From contig JXTC01000035.1 of NCBI GenBank assembly GCA_002914845.1, forward strand, positions 939,914 through 1,003,913: a stretch of DNA of 64,000 nt, given 5' to 3'. The translations under genes and the position numbers were made by a program. The DNA comes from Trema orientale. Lineage: Eukaryota; Streptophyta; Magnoliopsida; Rosales; Cannabaceae. The notes under the pieces were generated by a model, which was given only the letters and a program-made list of their open reading frames with translations, was not told the origin of the DNA and ran no database searches. Shown piece after piece: positions 12,301-25,980 of the stretch (position 1 is the first letter of the stretch; each line of letters starts with the position of its first letter).

Positions 12301-13241
12301 CCCCATTAATGGAAAAAGGTAAAATGCACAATATACCACCCTTTTTGAAATGTTTTGGTATGAGCAGTCGAATTTCAATTGGACCATTGGATCGTAAAAT
12401 GATTGTCAAAATTAGGATGTACTCATCAAAACATAAGCAATAACATATCTATTTACCATTACTGTAGCCGCCTCGAAAATCAAGGTTCGATCGACTTGGG
12501 TTTCGCCTCGATTTGCATCATGAGACTCAGGATTTTGCCGAACTCTAAATTCGATGAGTTTACTGTCTAACCTTGCTAATTTGAGCATGCCAATCGCGAT
12601 GGCAACATTGGTTTGAGCATTGGGGAACTCATTTAGAAGCCAACCCTCTGAGCAAGTATTTTGGCGCTTAATTCACCACTTGGACCTCGAATCGACCCAT
12701 CAGATTTACCACGAGTCTTGATAACAAGTCCTTATTATATGATAGAGGTAGGAATTCGATTACTTGACTTTATAGTGGTTTTTATTATAAATTTTCTTAT
12801 TTGATTAAATATGGAATTTTGTGAAATGATTTGTGAAAATGTGTTTATGAACTATTTTGCAACATATGTCGATATTGAACTGCTTAGAGGCACGTCATAC
12901 TGGTTGGTGTGTTATATATTTTCTTTGAAACTGTCTTTAGGCATGAATAAAATTTTATGAATTTTGCTGAAAGTAATAGTCATATTGCCAAAATTTTTGG
13001 AAAAATATAATATTTTTAGAAACTTAGTTTTTAGAATTGAGCATGGTTTGGCTAAAGACTACTGCATAGTTATTTTGTGATTTCCTAGAAAATGGTACAT
13101 AATCTTATTCTTATCATTTATATTGTTGGAAATTTCGAAAAACGATTTTAGCAAAAATAATTTCCGCAGTTTTGTAAACAAATCAATAACGCTATGGAAT
13201 TGGTATTTTTAAAATTTTTCTTGAAACTTTACAAAACAAAA

Positions 13242-14768
13242 TGTAAGATCGTTGATCTAACATAAATCAATTCATGGATCTTAGTTTAGATAAAACCTAG
13301 AAATGCTTCACAACCACTGAGCCTTCTCTTCTATTCTCCGGAGCCCGTTGAATGATCCGATGTGTAGGCACCTTCTTGATTCCTAACGAGAGATGAGCGG
13401 ATGATCAGCAAGACGCTCTTCCTTCTCCTTGATTGCATGACTATGACCATAGGTATCTATCCCTCTACGGCCATGAACGAGCTTGGGATTTCTCTCGCAG
13501 TGGCTTGGCTCTCTTAGTCTCTCTTTTTCTCTCTGTATCACGTTAAGTACAGTTACTGTGCATGTAATAGGCGTGTGGCTATTGTACAAAGGCTTAGGAG
13601 AACTTTTCTCTTAAGTATTAGAGAGGTATAAACCCTATTAGGCTTATTGGGCTCAACTGACCATTCAATTAGTTATTGGGCTATGTATGAGTTAGACAGA
13701 GGACCTAATGGATCCAAATAGTCTAAGCTCCAATGGACTAATTACCTACAGTCATAATTAACTCTTAATTATGACTGGGCCTTGTCCACTAATATTGGGG
13801 TACTCCACTATAGGCCCAATATTGCACTTTTAAATTAAACGTCATATATTTTCTGTGAAGCTAATTAACACTTTAATTAACTTGATCCATTTAGCATATA
13901 CTATACCTGCAGATATACCCTATGTGCAATGTCATACTAGTGAGGTGAAATTATCGTATTACCCCTCTAGTATATATTTACCTTTGAGTTGCTATTTTTC
14001 ATCTAATGGATAATAATTGACTACAGTGTTTGTAACTGTCCATACAAAAACAGCCAAATTCACAAAGTGAATACCTGGCGCCTGGTTTTTATTATTCAAG
14101 TCATTGAAAAAACTCAAAGTGACATTATATGTATAGTGTCCAAATCATGAAAGACGTTCTCGTCAATTCACAAATCTTATCTTCCAAGATACCGGAGTTC
14201 ATAATCGGAACTAGTCCTTTATTAAGTCAAAAAGATAAAACTTATGAAAGCAAATCCGATAATCACTAGGAATAAAATAATCTTTCAATAGTGCTAGATT
14301 AGTTAAAGATAGAATATTGAGTTACGGCACTTAATCTTAAATTCTATTTTCACTTAGTCCAGTTCAATGCACCTATAACTTTCTTATAATGCACTAGTGT
14401 TTCTATCCGAAGTCAGACACTTCGATGATTGGAGACTTTATCAATCACGTTGAAATAAACAACACTATATTTTATGGCAAAATAAAGTATTCCATCTTTA
14501 TTTGCAGAATGTGAACTTTTTATTTGGACATAATAAAATAAAGAATTAGTCTCCTACATGTGAACACTTTACACGAATAATTTTTTATTACTCATTATTA
14601 GTCATGGAAACTTTTAGACATTTACAGAATAGAAAACATAAACATCACATGTATATAATTAGGACATAATATAAAATTTATTGACAACAAATATATAACA
14701 ATTAAATCTAATAAACATTATTTAGAATGCCAAACAAAGAAACTGCTTTCTAGGGCATATTCCTAACA
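13242..14768 (-). mobile_element. Copia-type LTR, minus orientation
   Basis: On the minus strand it starts TGTTAGGAATATGCCCTAG, a form common in plant Copia LTRs, and ends GATCAACGATCTTACA. The left part has stretches of GGGCC words and leader-like sequence. Length is about 1.5 kb. No coding domain or primer-binding site adjoins it, so it is probably a solo LTR. Flanking 5-mers do not match, so the ends may be off by a few bases. Confidence 0.55.
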
Positions 14769-15699
14769 CATATATTATTTGAGGTATTCATACCACTTAA
14801 ACGATAGAAGGACTTACGATACCTATTTAGAGTGCTTGGACTTGTAGTACATATTTAGGGTGCTCAAACTATATTATATTCTTACGGTCACCTAATTGGG
14901 AGGCTTGGATATGTCATGGATTGTATTGATTATTGTGTGATTGACTTGCACGGTTATTTACTTGTTTTGAGAATACATTTGATAAAGATTTGGAATTTTG
15001 TGAACCTTTAGACAATCATTTTATAAGGGAATTTCTTAAAAACTATTTGGATGTATAACTAACCATGCAGGACTTTGAAGTAAATGTTTCATTTATTATT
15101 AAAAACTCGCAATTGAATCTCTACTGAGCATTCGCGTGCTCACATCCCTACTTTTTCTCTACTTTAGGTTTGATGCCATCGATAGACATTCGATCGGTCA
15201 GTATATAATTACTCGGATTACTCCTTTACAAATTTAGCATTTCGCCTAGGCTCATATCACCTTGAGTGTATCTTCCTTCCTTTCTATGTACTTATTTAGC
15301 CATACTTGATTTTTATTTACAAGTGGGTATATGGGGAGTTGTATTGATGGTTAGTTATTTGAATGTGATGATACATTAGAAATTGTAAATAGACATTCTT
15401 ATTTCTTAAATTCTTAGTTTTTAACGCTTATAACTACTGATAATTACAAAACTTCGGAAATTGGCCCGTGGGTGATTTGTAAACTTTTATATGGATGCTC
15501 TCTTTTCTTTTAAAATATCCGTTGTTTTTATACGAATTTTTAAAAAGGAACTTTGTCATTTTTAATAATGTTCATCGTTCTGAAAGATTTTGAAATTACA
15601 GAACTTTTTCCAATAATTTTGTAAAAATAATTCATAGAATTTCGCCTTGTGAAATTATTATTCTGCCACCAACCCAGAGTTCAGGTCATGACAGAAAAA

Positions 15700-15711
15700 T
15701 GGTATCAGAGT
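15700..15711 (+). other. Retroelement primer-binding site (tRNA-Met type)
   Basis: TGGTATCAGAGT matches 11 of 12 bases of the usual plant initiator tRNA-Met primer-binding site and lies 6 bp after the LTR end. It is a replication signal of the element, not a tRNA gene. Confidence 0.8.
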
Positions 15712-16102
15712 ACTAGGCTTTATATCTGTTTAAGATCATGCTTGTGGTGATTTTTGTGTTTTAAGAAGTTTTTGAGAAAACGTTTGACAAATACTTCATA
15801 CACCACTCGAAAATTGGCTAAGTAAGTTGACTTCGTTCCTATTCATTTTAAGTCATTTATTAATCTCATTAGAGTGGAACTCTAATATCCTTAGAAAGAC
15901 AACTTCCTTGAAATTTATAGTCTTAGGTGTGTCAGATTGACATAAGACTAGTACACCTTATTGGCGTGGATTTTGGTCCATAAATCAACATGTGTCACGA
16001 GCTTTTAAGTGATTCTTTTTAAAAGAAGCTAAAACCCAAATTTAATATAGGTGTGTGGTCTATACAACTGTGAATAAGGTTATAGATAGACTTTTCATCA
16101 GC
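15712..16102. other. Leader remnant downstream of the primer-binding site
   Basis: Non-coding in all frames at useful length. It probably belongs to the untranslated leader of the retroelement that starts upstream. No gag domain was recognised before the next element begins. Confidence 0.45.
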
Positions 16103-16800
16103 TGATGATGATGATACCAGTGCGGTACTTCCCTAATCCCTCCACAAATGATGTTACTGGAGTACTAAATGAAGTACTGAAATGAATAGTGATAGTACAA
16201 TGTATTTTTGGGAAGTAGCGAGAGAGAGTAGATGAAGTGAGTAGAAATGGCAAGGAGACAAATAGGAGTTTAGGGAATTATGGCTGTTTATTCTTTTTCA
16301 GGTAAATATAGGACTATTTATAGTAGCTCTACAATCCTAACATGCTAGGATTGATGTCCACGTGTCCCTGAAAGGAAAAAAAGGAATCTCACCTACCTGC
16401 TCAACAAACAAATGTTAGGCGATTGGGTCAAGTATTAGCATATATGCAGCTTACGTCACCTTTTGTATGTTGAGGTAATAATGTGGTGTATGTTACGTGG
16501 TCAGAATTTTGCATTCTCCTGAGTGGTCAACCAACATGCTTGTCCATTGATTATTGGTGGTCTATGAGTAATAACCCTTGGCTCGTTCGTGCAAGTTATA
16601 ATATCTGACTAGGATTCAGTCTCCCAATTTGAGAACTTGGCTTGTCTTATGCCATCCAATAAGGTTACTAACTTTCCAGGAGCTGCTCAGATTATAATAA
16701 AATAAGTGTCGTTTGGTGTTGAGTACGACACATCTTTTTAGAGTTTCCTCGAAGACCATTATGTCATCTTTTGATGGGTTGGGAGAAAATACCCACAACA
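16103..16800 (-). mobile_element. LTR of a second retroelement family, minus orientation
   Basis: On the minus strand it begins TGTTGTGGGTATTTTCTCCC and ends GGTATCATCATCATCA (TG...CA). It holds a clear core promoter, CTATAAATAGTCC (about 16311-16323), followed by a CT-rich leader, as in LTR U3-R. At its right edge it abuts a MITE that lacks its left half, so the insertion came with loss of neighbouring DNA or the MITE was already broken. No internal domains are attached. Confidence 0.5.
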
Positions 16801-17055
16801 CATATAAATGAAAATATTTAATTAAGATTTTTTTATATTTTCAATTAACAAATATATTTAAAATTACACATAAAATGGCTAAACGCAAACCTAATATGGG
16901 CCTGCAGAAATGTGGGCTAGGTCAGGCCAATGGGTCTATTGATAAGACCCAGTCTGGCCCATACTCGATTAATATGGAACGGGCTAGACCGATACCGTAT
17001 TTTTCCTTCAGAATATGGGTTGGCTAATATAATCTGGCCTATATTGACATCTCTA
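16801..17055. mobile_element. hAT MITE, TAGAGATGT family, copy 2 (3' half)
   Basis: Matches the right half of the elements at 11353 and 56069: CATATAAATGAAAATATTTAA, then ACATAAAATGGCTAAACG, then CCTATATTGACATCTCTA at the end. The left half is missing exactly at the edge of the LTR at 16103-16800. Confidence 0.75.
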
Positions 17056-18487
<1,432 letters not shown>

Positions 18488-19711
18488 GATTTTTAATTTA
18501 CAACGTTTCTTTCGTCTCACAGCCAATCCAAGTTCACCGGTATATCCCTATATATATATATATATTATATAATAATAATAATTATTATTATTATTGTGCA
18601 AGTTTTGGAATGCTGAGCTACCCACCTATTATTTTCACTTACTCTAAATATTTGCAGGGTGTTGACTTACTATGTACATTATGGTAACACAACTGCTAAC
18701 CTTTAAATTGTGGATTTTAAACATTGACAGAGCTGTGAGGTTGCGTTGTTTAACAATCTAAGTTGTATAATGTAACTGTTCTGTTTGAAACCACACACGT
18801 TATTTTTAGTACTTTAAATACTCGCAGATTTATGGGGATAAGTTGTTGACGAGTTAAATTTGCTACACGTAACTACAAAAGATTGTCCCATGTAAGCACT
18901 CTGGCCAACCTCTCACGTTAAATTTAACACTTTTATTTATTTATTTTTTTATCTTTGACAAAATAACTGGAATCACTTGTGTTAAAGATCTAATTTTCTA
19001 ATTATTTATTTTTAGTATTTTTTATTTATATTTCTGACTGAATGGCTAGAATCGTCTGTGTCAGAAAAATAAACCATCTTTTTATTTATTTTTGATTAAC
19101 TGGTAAGACTTATTGATAACTCTATGAAAATAAAATTATTTGTACTCTTTTATATGTTAAATTTTTTATCTTTTAAGTATTTTTTGATATAGGTTTTAAA
19201 TAATTTAAGTTATTTTATTTTAATTTAATTTAAGTACTTAGATTTATTTTTATTGAATTATCTTTTATTTTATTTGAATTAGGTCTTTAATTTAATATCA
19301 TTTGGATTAATGTATTTGATTTAATATTATATTATTTGATTCAGATTAATTTGTTTAACTTTATTTGATTTCTTTTTAGTTTAAATAAAAGCGAAAAAGA
19401 AAGAAAGAAAAATCGGAAAAGAAGCAGGCATTTGACGCACGCGTGAGGTGCACGCAGAAGCACATGCGCATGGGAGGCAGAAGATCAGGTGTGGGGCCCG
19501 TGTGCGTCAGGTTTGCTGCAGTAGCTTTGGCCATGCCGGGTCGTGTGCTTGCAAAACCAGTGCAACCGGATTTTTCTCCATTCTTCAAGCGCCACGTCAG
19601 TGTACTTTGGTCTCCTTTCTCTTCAGCAAATCACGTGCAAGATAAGTGCGAGCTCACACCTTTTAGTCTACACTGGATCATTTCAAATGGCTCAGAAACG
19701 TGCAAACAACT
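18488..19711. other. Intergenic sequence, upper part unassigned
   Basis: A TA/TAA microsatellite lies at about 18548-18597. Bases 19440-19680 are GC-richer, with overlapping open frames on both strands (19376-19588 minus, 19443-19811 plus) whose translations I do not recognise. This may be LTR or leader sequence of the retroelement whose gag remnant lies further right. Confidence 0.45.
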
Positions 19712-19855
19712 AAAGCTAGCTCAGTTGGTCCAGAATTTGAGGTATGTGTGTGTGAGTTTGGGAGGTCAGAGATTCAAAGGTTGTATGAGTTATTTTATTT
19801 TACCTTTGTAATAAGTAGTGGTCATTAATTAAGCCCCACTTAAAAAAAAAAAAAA
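19712..19855 (+). mobile_element. tRNA-derived SINE, copy 1
   Basis: Has an RNA polymerase III A box (TAGCTCAGTTGG, 19717-19728) and a degenerate B box (AGATTCAAAGG, about 19770-19780). Its 3' tail is GTAATAAGTAGTGGTCATTA, then ATTAAGCCCCACTT, then 14 A. The tail recurs in the SINEs at 51075-51241 and 53343-53520, which defines the family. No clear target-site duplication was found. Confidence 0.75.
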
Positions 19856-20104
19856 GAGAGAAAAGGAAAAATAAAGAGAAAAATGAAGAGGTGATATATT
19901 ATCTGACCAATCAGAACATATCTAGAGAAACGTGGAGACTGAGAGAATACTCTACTATCAGCTATAAAATACCCAGAACATAAGGGACCAAAGACACTAA
20001 TTTTGAGAGGAAAAATTCTACTTTTTCAAGAGAGATAATGTGAGATGAGTTCAGGGGTAGGATAGGTTTTTAGATAGGTTTTCTAGATAGGTTAGAGAGA
20101 GTTA

Positions 20105-20464
20105 GGCCCCGTTTGTTTCGCCTATTTGAATGTGTGTATTTGAATGGAAATTGTGGAATGAGTTATAATTGGAATGGAAGACATTTGAATGGAAAAAATA
20201 GTGGAATGAGTTATAATTAGAATGGGAGTATTGGAATGGACCATTCAAAAACACCTCTTCTCCTCCATTCTCATCCAAGACACAAAAATCCATTCAAATA
20301 GTTGATATGACTGATGAACCATTTGAATGGAAAAACTAAATTGTTGAAACAAACACTCATTCTAAAAGACCATTTGAATGGAAAATTTAGAGTTGTTGAA
20401 ACAAACACCCATTCAAATGGATTTTCCATTCCAATGGAATGGAATGGACGAACCAAACGGCCCC
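20105..20464. mobile_element. Tourist/Harbinger-like MITE (360 bp)
   Basis: The left end GGCCCCGTTTGTTTCGCC and the inverse of the right end GGGGCCGTTTGGTTCGTC match at about 15 of 18 positions. The element is flanked by TTA on both sides (20102-20104 and 20465-20467), the 3-bp duplication typical of PIF/Harbinger elements. The body is built of repeats of ATTTGAATGG and its inverse CCATTCAAAT. Confidence 0.85.
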
Positions 20465-20467
20465 TTA

Positions 20468-22560
20468 GTTTTTCTGTTTTTCCATTTTTGATCTCTTAGA
20501 GTGCGCCCTTGTACATTTAGTTTGAATAATTTTTCAATATTTTTAATTTCAATTCAAGAGATTATATTCTTGTTTTTCATATAAATTCAATCATGCTATT
20601 TTCATGTGATTTAAGCTAGATTATAATTTTTCTTGGAATATTTATTTTGCGAGTTAATCTTTTACTGCATTATTATCAAATTGATATATTGTCGATTTAG
20701 GATAGCTAGTAAGATAGATTATATTGGTTTTAGTTGGAAGGATTTTTCATATCTTTGCTAAATATTCGTTCTTCAATTCTATATTTTCCGGTTATCTGTT
20801 TGGGATGTGAAACATATAATTAAGTAGTAAATAGAAATCAAAGTTGGTAACAGTTAAACGAACAATTAAGTGAATCTATTTTTCTCATATTAGTATTTTA
20901 ATCTATTTTATTGCTTTATAATTATTTTAATTCTCTAAATTATTTGATTATTTATTTTATTTTCAATCTTTATTTTATTTTTGTCACATTTTTATTGTTG
21001 GTTTAACTTTTTTATGGGATCGACACCTTAATCAATATTGTGATAGCCGTGTATATTTTAAGCGTAGACACCTACGTCAGAAATACTGGCTATCTAACAC
21101 GTGGTGATGGTCATTGAAACCACCCACATATATTTACTTGCAAGTCGTGCTATCAAATACATCATAATTTTCTAACTTGTGGATTTATATTGTTATAATT
21201 TTTTACGTCATTTTCTCCAGTTCTATCATTATCTTGCTTATCCTTAATTAAGTACTTTTATGATTAATTAATTTCTCTTTATCACAAAAAAGCACCCTCG
21301 AGTATTAATTGGTCACTTCCCTAGGTGGCAGCCAAGGGAAACAAAGTTTCTTCAGTGTTTTCAATATCTCAAAAATCATCTCAGAACTCTGCCATTCTTT
21401 GTTTGAAAATAAAAAAAGCAAAAAGAGGAAAAGAAAAAAGAGAGGAAAAAAAAAAGAGAGGAAAGAGAGAAAATCATCTCATCCTCTCAAAATAGTTAAG
21501 CAACAAAATCCCCTAAATATTGAAATCTCTATTCTCTTGACTCAGATGGCGGTTTTAATAGATGGCATGAAGCAATCTCAAGAAGACATGCAATTATCCC
21601 GTGCTCAAATGCTCCAGAAAATAACCACCCTAGAAAAAACACAAGGAGCAGGGACTTCAGCCTAATCAGAATAATAATTTTTATGCATCTGAAAATCAGA
21701 ATCCCAATGTCACAAAAACACAAGATAATCCTGCCAATCCTACTACCACAACCACAGTTGGTACTGACAATGAAGCTTTAAAAAGTTTTATTACAAAAGA
21801 ATAATTACAAAAAATACTCAAGTTTGAAGCAGAAAAACTAGTAAAATTGTTGTAGCAGTGGACTTCTAACCTCCTTATCCTGTCAGCATTCTTTCCAAGC
21901 CATACCCAAATAAGGATTACACTAATCCTCCGTTTGAGAAATTCGATGGGAAGAAAGGCAACAATAGGGAACATATCATTAGTTTCCTATATGATCTTAG
22001 AATTTATGCTAGTAACTATGAATTGAGGCAGAGAATTTTCAAAACTTTTTATAGACCGAGCATATTCATGGGTTGTCAATTTACCATCAAGCAATATTGG
22101 TAGATGAGAGGAATTGATAACAACATTTGTACAAAAGTTTTTACCATAGAGTGCAAGTTGGGCTTATATGATCTTTCCAACATAACACAAAGGGAAGATG
22201 AATTGCTTATAGTCTATGTGAACACATTCAAAGAAATAGCTCTTAACTGCAAAGAGATTATCTCAGTTCAAGAATTAATTCAAGTATGAATTAATAGAAT
22301 GCAGGCTAAGTACAAAATTCAGCCTAAATGTTGCTAAATTAATGTTCAAAGTAAGAAACATTGAAGCAATAGTGTCAAAAATGCATAGAGCTGCGCCTGA
22401 TAAAATAACTACTACTGAAAATTGTAATAGACTAACTTCCTCAAAAAGAAGAAAAAAAATTGCTACAATTGGCCGACGCCAACTAAGATAGAAGAAATCT
22501 TCCAATTTTACTGGAAATACCACTTCTCAAATATAGAATCAACACTCTACTACGAGTCTA
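20468..22560 (+). mobile_element. Decayed Ty3/Gypsy gag region and leader
   Basis: A leader-like stretch with GGGATCGACACC (about 21015-21026) precedes pieces whose translations resemble the retrotransposon gag domain of plant Ty3/Gypsy elements. There is an N-terminal coiled-coil-like piece at about 21546-21665 and capsid-like pieces at about 21880-22330. The element is broken in several places and looks old. No protease, reverse transcriptase or integrase domain was seen. The MITE at 20105-20464 is probably inserted in its leader or LTR. Confidence 0.55.
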
Positions 22561-23540
22561 GATATAAGATAGGATTCTAAAATGCCCACTACCAAACAGA
22601 CAATCAATGCTTTAGTTTATGAACAAATACTACGTATTGACCCTTATGGTATAGTTAGCAATTTTACCTATAGTACTCGTATTATACCAGTAAATATGTA
22701 ATTTTGAATTAAACGGCCAAATTATGTACTTTTGTCAATTTACTTAAAAATACTTCTCTTTTTCATTGAAAAGGAATTATACCCGTATAATATACATACG
22801 TATCTTTTACTCGTATAAAATACTTTTCACCAATGTCATTTTCTTTATCTGAAGTTCTATTTTTCTTTCAAATTCATTTTATTTTTGTCCCAATAATTTA
22901 TTTTGTTATTATCTATCACGTAATATTTATCTTGTTTTAAACTATTTAATATTTAATCAATTATCAATAAGTATAATATAAAATTTATGATAAATCAAAC
23001 TAAATTAGGTGACAATTGTAATTTTTTCATACAAAATTTGAAGCTTTTATCAGCATATTTTCAAAATTAATCGTATTATATATGTATAAATGAATTTACA
23101 AATTTTAAATGTACACATATTTTTATGCCGAATTTTTAAAATTATTTTCTCATAAAAATTTGGAATTATAATAATTTGATTTTCATCCCCATATGTTGCT
23201 AAATATCCCTTAAAGTTCTTGAACTTTTATGATATGCCTCAAAGTTCTTGCTAACAAGATTCTCAACATATTTATAAAATGATTATGCTTTGAGTTTTAA
23301 TTTAACTTTCAGATGTTAGACAAAATTTATGGATTGAAGTAACCTAACACATTCTTAAGATTATCATGTCAAATTATCAGGATAGTTTGTTAAGGAGAAG
23401 AAGTAATACCCGAATCCATTGCTCTTGTGAACTAGAAAAACTTTCTCACGATCACACCAAGAAAGATAGAGCACAATCACAATCACAGCAACAAGAATAT
23501 GAGGATCAATGGTCTGCCACAATCAAATCTCCAAATAGCA
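22561..23540. other. AT-rich intergenic sequence
   Basis: No element boundaries recognised. An open frame at 23366-23611 is rich in R, S and Q and runs into the tRNA-like head at 23541, so it is unlikely to be a gene. Confidence 0.5.
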
Positions 23541-23630
23541 CTAATGGTCTAGTGGTTTCCTTACTCCAGTTAAGGCCCTTTTTCCTGAGTCAAGTGTTCA
23601 AGCCACCATAGTTTCACATCTTAGTATTTT
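23541..23630 (+). mobile_element. tRNA-like (SINE-like) head, left end of a composite
   Basis: ATGGTCTAGTGG resembles a tRNA A box and GTGTTCAAGCC (about 23594-23604) a B box, at tRNA-like spacing. It is followed by a long pyrimidine-rich tract (about 23631-23870). A related tRNA-like sequence in opposite orientation closes the composite at about 25981-26050. Confidence 0.5.
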
Positions 23631-24439
23631 TGGTTTTTTTTCTCCTTTCTATTTTTCCCTTTTTCATTTATTCATTTTTTCATTTTTTTTCTTTTACCAT
23701 TTTAATTATTTATTCTTTTTATTTGCTCCACGTTTATTTTATTTAATTCTTTTATTTTCCTTATAGCTTTTCTTTGTTTTTTTTTTTTTTTTTTTTNCTT
23801 CTATAATTTTTTATTTCTCATTTTAAATTATTTTTTCCTTGTTCTTCCTCCTCTTATAAATAAAAAGAGCTACTCCTTTTTTTCCCACTTAGAGACATGA
23901 GACACCATTTCTTTTCTATGTAATCTCTAACAAATGTGGAAAATATTTTTTTTCTTTCTTTTTTGTTGGATTTTTTTTAAAGAAACTGTTATATTACTAA
24001 TAGCAATTTCTTTTTGATGTTACTATAGCTTATTATTACTGGTTGATAGTTTCTTTGCATATTGTTATTAGTAGTAACCAATTTGGTTTTTTAGATAATA
24101 ATTTTTAAAATTAGTTTCTAATTTTAAAAAATAATATTACTCCTAAATTGGTTTCAAATTAACATTAAAACTAATACTAGAAGCTAATTTGATTTTAGGT
24201 CTCAATAGTAGTCAGTAACCATTCCATTAAAAAAAATAACCAGACTAATTTCTTGTTACTAACCAAATTAGTAACCAACTATTAGAGTGGTTTCTGGTTA
24301 CTCGTAGAAACCAATTTAGTTTAGTTTTTGGTTTCAAGAGTAATAACTATTTCCTCAAAAAGAAAAAAACTAACCAATTTGAATTCTCGATAACCAGATA
24401 ATTAGGTTTCTGGTTTTTAGTAATCAAATTAACAAAACT

Positions 24440-25200
24440 TTTCTTGTATGTAAGTCAATCGTAGGAAACCACATAGGCTTTCAAGAAACCAGTTTGGTTT
24501 CATTTTAGTAGAATATCCTGTATATAAGTAAATCACAAGAAACCACAAAGATTTTCTAGAAACCAGTTTGATTTCCTTGTAGTAGAATGTCTTATATATA
24601 AGTAAATTACAGAAAACCATAAAGATTTTTTGTAAACCAGTTTGGTTTCTTTTTAACAGAATACCTTGTATATAAGTAAATTACAGGAAACTATTTGGTT
24701 TCTTTTTAACAGAATACCCTACACGTAAATAAATCATTAGAAACCAAAAAAATTTCCAGGATGTGTAGTAGAATGTTCTGTATATAAGTAAATCACAGGA
24801 AAGCACAAAAATTTCCAAGAAATCAGTTTGGTTTCTTTTTAGCAGAATGTCATGTATGTAAATCACAGAAAACCACAAATGTTTCTAGGAAACCAGTTTG
24901 GTTTCCTTTTAGCGAAATACTCTATATGGAAGTAAAATACAAGAAACTACAAATATTTTCTAGAAACCAGTTTGGTTTCCTTTTAGCGAATGTCCTGAAC
25001 CAATTTAGTTTCCTCTTAGGAGAATGCCCTGTATGTAAGTAAATCACAGGAAACCACAAATGTTTCTTGAAAATCATTTTGGTTTCTTTTTAGCGAAATA
25101 TACTGTATGTAAGTAAATCATAGGAAACGACAAATGATTCCTGGAACTAATTTAGTTTCCTTTTAGAAGAATGTCCTATATGTAAGTAAACCAATCTGAT
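24440..25200. repeat. 74-bp tandem array with a palindromic core
   Basis: About nine to ten degenerate units. Two neighbouring complete units (from about 24519) each count 74 bp, and others are shortened by internal deletions. Each unit has GTAAGTAAATCACAGGAAAC, an A-rich spacer, then AGAAACCAGTTTGGTTTCC, which is nearly self-complementary, then TTTTAGCAGAATG. Because 74 is not a multiple of three, short open frames through the array are by-products. Confidence 0.85.
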
Positions 25201-25980
25201 TTTCACTTGTAAATAAATTTGATTTTTCTTTTTCTTTGTTATTCTAACATAATTTCTTATATTTATTTTTTTAAAAGTAAATATTTATTTTTCTTTCTTT
25301 TTTTTTTCTAAATTTGTTTTTGCCTTTTTTTTAAAGATACATAAGATATTACTTTTTTTTCCCTTTTCCCCCCCTTAGTTACTACCGGTAACCATTTTAT
25401 TAAAATTGGTTTGAAACTACTTTCGTTTCTAATTTCTACTTCTTAATTAACTATTGGATTCTAACAAGTACACCAAATAGTTAGAAAAAATTAGAAAAAG
25501 TAATTTCTAGTTTCTAATATTAATTAGTAAATAGTTTTCGGCAACCACAATGGTAACTAGAAAAGCTTAAATAGTAGATTGAAAACGGGAAAAAAAAAAA
25601 GAAAAGAAAAGAAAACAAAGGCTAAAAAGAAAAGAGTAGTAAGGTTCAATGTGAAAAAAATAAGAATTTAAAACAAGAATACGAAAAAAGAAAAATAAAT
25701 AAAGAAAAAAGATAGAAGATATAATGAATTTAAAGGAGAAAATGAAAAATAAAAATAAATAAAGCAAAGAACAAGAAAGAAGACAAGGTGAAGCTCATAA
25801 AAATTCAATAGTAGATTGAAAGTAGAAAAAAAAAAAAAAAAGCTTTAAAAACAACAAATATTAAAAAAAAGGAGTAATAAGGCTCAACAAAAAAAAAGTT
25901 TTAAAAAGTGAGTTTAAAAAAGAAAAAATGAACAAAAGGAATAAATAAAGGAAAAGGACATAAAATATAAAAATTGAGGA

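Larger units (their letters stand above)
11150..15693 (+). mobile_element. Ty3/Gypsy-type LTR with two nested insertions
   Basis: The 3' end reads CAGGTCATGACA and is followed at 15700 by TGGTATCAGAG, the complement of the initiator tRNA-Met 3' end. That marks a 5' LTR and primer-binding site. Segments around 12780-13080 and 14780-15690 share blocks with the inverted LTR at 9146-11046. A hAT MITE (11353-11923) and a Copia-type LTR (13242-14768) sit inside it. The left boundary is a guess. No gag or pol domain was found downstream, so only the 5' part survives. Confidence 0.5.

Noticed and set aside
15700-15711. tRNA-like word TGGTATCAGAG as part of a tRNA
   Set aside because: It directly follows an LTR end and is a primer-binding site.
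19717-19780. Possible tRNA gene
   Set aside because: A and B boxes are present, but there is no acceptor stem and a SINE tail with poly-A follows. It is a SINE head.
24429-25200. CRISPR-like array
   Set aside because: Units are head-to-tail 74-mers with no unique spacers, in plant nuclear DNA. It is an ordinary degenerate tandem array.
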